Shown here: piece after piece, positions 21,813 through 22,827 of the stretch
Layout of the letters: every line of letters begins with the position of its first letter
How positions within the stretch are numbered: position 1 is the stretch's first letter
Notes under the pieces: model-generated
The model's database searches: none
Seen by the model: the letters and a program-made list of their open reading frames with translations, nothing else
Told to the model about the DNA's origin: nothing
Assembly (NCBI GenBank): GCA_051650265.1
Contig: JBOFIR010000041.1
Location: forward strand, 1-22,827
From: JBOFEH01 sp051650265
GTDB lineage: Bacteria > Bacillota > Clostridia > Lachnospirales > Cellulosilyticaceae
Direction: 5' to 3'
DNA: 22,827 nt
Program-made: the position numbers and the translations under genes

Positions 21813-21846
21813 AAAAACCCAAGCATCCGAAGATGCTTGGGTTTTT
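21813..21846 (+). terminator. Bidirectional terminator between PAP2 and cold-shock genes
   Basis: A 15-bp perfect stem (21813-21827 with 21832-21846) and a CGAA tetraloop are flanked by A and T runs, so it serves both the PAP2 gene and the convergent csp gene. Confidence 0.95.
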
Positions 21847-21854
21847 AGTAACAA

Positions 21855-22052
21855 TTAAAGTTTTGTTACGTTTTCAGCTTGAGCGCCACGTGGACCTTGA
21901 GTAATATCGAAGCTTACTTTTTGTCCTTCTTCAAGAGATTTGAATCCATCTCCTTGGATAGCTGAGAAGTGAACGAAAACGTCATCTCCGTCTGCTCTTG
22001 AAATGAAACCAAAACCTTTTTCTGCGTTAAACCATTTAACTGTACCTGTCAT
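21855..22052 (-). CDS. cspA: Cold-shock protein (CspA family)
   Basis: This 65-aa single OB-fold protein binds single-stranded RNA and DNA and melts RNA structure at low temperature. Both RNA-binding motifs are intact: RNP1 KGFGFI (residues 12-17) and RNP2 VFVHF (25-29), and the sequence is standard throughout. TAGGAGG stands before the ATG. A perfect consensus promoter lies at 22203-22231, giving a predicted leader of about 144 nt that contains a 9-bp inverted repeat, as in cold-shock genes whose leaders control translation. Confidence 0.98.
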   Translation of the reverse strand: MTGTVKWFNAEKGFGFISRADGDDVFVHFSAIQGDGFKSLEEGQKVSFDITQGPRGAQAENVTKL

Positions 22053-22097
22053 TGTTGGTACCTCCTAGTATGAATTTCTGTAAATTAAGTAAATAAA

Positions 22098-22159
22098 AAT
22101 TCACATAATATTACAAATCATATTGAGTTATACATACAATCTCTAATAACATGTGAATT
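22098..22159 (-). repeat. Inverted repeat in the csp leader
   Basis: AATTCACAT (22098-22106) and ATGTGAATT (22151-22159) are 9-bp inverted repeats separated by 44 nt, all inside the predicted csp 5' leader. They could form a long-range stem that shapes the leader. Confidence 0.4.
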
Positions 22160-22202
22160 CATCTATTAAAGCAACTATATCTACACACTTAATATGAATC
22201 TT

Positions 22203-22231
22203 ATTATAGCATATGTTCTAAAATGTGTCAA
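22203..22231 (-). promoter_or_regulatory. Perfect consensus sigma-A promoter of the csp gene
   Basis: On the minus strand TTGACA (22226-22231), a 17-bp spacer and TATAAT (22203-22208) match the vegetative consensus exactly, predicting a start near 22196. Such a promoter should be very strong, in keeping with abundant cold-shock protein. Confidence 0.9.
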
Positions 22232-22278
22232 ACCTTTTTTGAAAAAAATTATTAAAATTTACATTTTTATCTAATTTT

Positions 22279-22312
22279 ATCCAAAAACTTAAGAAGCAAT
22301 AGGTTTTTGGAT
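22279..22312 (-). terminator. Hairpin spanning the stop codon of the partial minus-strand gene
   Basis: ATCCAAAAAC (22279-22288) and GTTTTTGGAT (22303-22312) are perfect 10-bp inverted arms, with the stop codon just inside. No clear T run follows, so it may protect the RNA end or slow the last step of translation rather than terminate. Confidence 0.4.
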
Positions 22313-22827
22313 CGGATAAAGTTTATTTTGACAAATTTGAAGGGAAAAATCAAGGGGATAATGAATGTGGCAGAAACTATTGTGATAGTTGGCTGTCCAT
22401 ACATATTTGTCCCAAACACGGGGTGTCTGTAGATTTTCTGATAGTGCAAATTCTACTTTTTCCTTGTGTTTCATAAGAAGTTCATATTTGATAAGCTCAA
22501 ATTCATGAGCGGTGTAACATGTTTTATAGTATTTGAAGATGGTATTAAGATAGTTTAAGAACCACTGACCGTCTTGGTCGATGAAGATCTTATCATTTTG
22601 AATTCCTTGATCAGATTGGCTCATGAAGTATTTGAGCTTCTGGGCAGTCTGGTCATCTAGTACGATGCGTGGGTAACAGGCAGTTTGACTTTCTGTATGA
22701 TGTGCATCTAAAAGTGCAGGACCAAATACGATATCTTCATTGATATAGAAATCACCCATACTGAGGCCACCTCTTACAAAGAGACCTTCGATTGCGAGAT
22801 TGAATTGGTATTCTGCTACATTTTCTA
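22289..22827 (-). CDS. Partial protein with class III nucleotidyl cyclase-like domain
   Basis: The frame is open to the right edge, so only the C-terminal 178 residues are seen. The start lies beyond the window, and the ATG at 22759 is internal. The part just after the edge reads FNLAIEGLFVRGGLSMGDFY, then INEDIVFGPALLDAHHTES and CYPRIVLDD. This pattern (RGG, small residue, GD/GE, then FGxAL, ExxxA) is like the second half of class III adenylate/guanylate cyclase domains, including those of Pycsar-type cyclases. After it comes a helical tail with KYELLMKHKEKVEFAL. The upstream metal-binding Asp residues would lie outside the window, so catalytic state cannot be judged. The match is by eye. 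Confidence 0.5.
   Translation of the reverse strand, partial: ENVAEYQFNLAIEGLFVRGGLSMGDFYINEDIVFGPALLDAHHTESQTACYPRIVLDDQTAQKLKYFMSQSDQGIQNDKIFIDQDGQWFLNYLNTIFKYYKTCYTAHEFELIKYELLMKHKEKVEFALSENLQTPRVWDKYVWTANYHNSFCHIHYPLDFSLQICQNKLYPIQKPIAS

Noticed and set aside
22053..22200. Metabolite riboswitch in the csp leader
   Set aside because: The leader has none of the conserved cores of known riboswitches; a cold-shock leader explains it.

Overview
The window looks like a chromosome segment from a low-GC, anaerobic Gram-positive bacterium of class Clostridia (Bacillota). The signs are purine-rich Shine-Dalgarno sites at nearly every gene, an ECF sigma/DUF4179 pair, PadR-DUF1048 genes, a cytoplasmic sulfatase of the kind matured by anaerobic enzymes, and a Gram-positive lipoprotein. 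A Lachnospirales-type genome is a guess. No rRNA, tRNA, CRISPR array, insertion sequence or phage gene was found.

Left part (1-8345): an ECF sigma factor with its membrane-bound DUF4179 partner; a convergent pair on the minus strand (a lipoprotein solute-binding protein with two C-terminal Ig-like domains, then a sulfatase behind a 24-bp perfect inverted repeat); a 66-aa orphan; a PadR repressor with two tandem DUF1048 genes behind a promoter overlapped by a clear operator; and an Rpn-family nuclease gene.

Middle (8429-14932): a soluble zinc-binding (CZB) chemoreceptor, a NarL/DesK-type histidine kinase and its LuxR-type response regulator in one run, then a three-gene ABC-2 exporter. A 16-nt palindrome (TATGACTNNAGTCATA) lies upstream of the exporter genes and recurs with one change upstream of the uncharacterised gene at 15233, so the regulator may control both.

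Right-centre (15233-18079) is the most interesting part. A minus-strand RRNPP-type regulator (helix-turn-helix plus TPR-like region) lies divergent to a small gene for a secreted peptide holding three copies of KGPDDLGDLH. Downstream of the regulator is a divergent protein matching the C-terminal half of YcaO (SagD-type) enzymes, with key ATP-site residues replaced. Near-identical 22-nt palindromes lie at the peptide promoter and just upstream of the YcaO-like gene. Together they look like a peptide quorum-sensing unit with an unusual output gene.

Right end (18179-22827): a Fic AMP-transferase with a built-in inhibitory motif, a 57-aa BFD-type [2Fe-2S] protein, an M17 leucyl aminopeptidase, a PAP2/vanadium-haloperoxidase-fold phosphatase, a cold-shock protein behind a perfect consensus promoter and a long leader, and a partial gene resembling a class III nucleotidyl cyclase that runs off the window.
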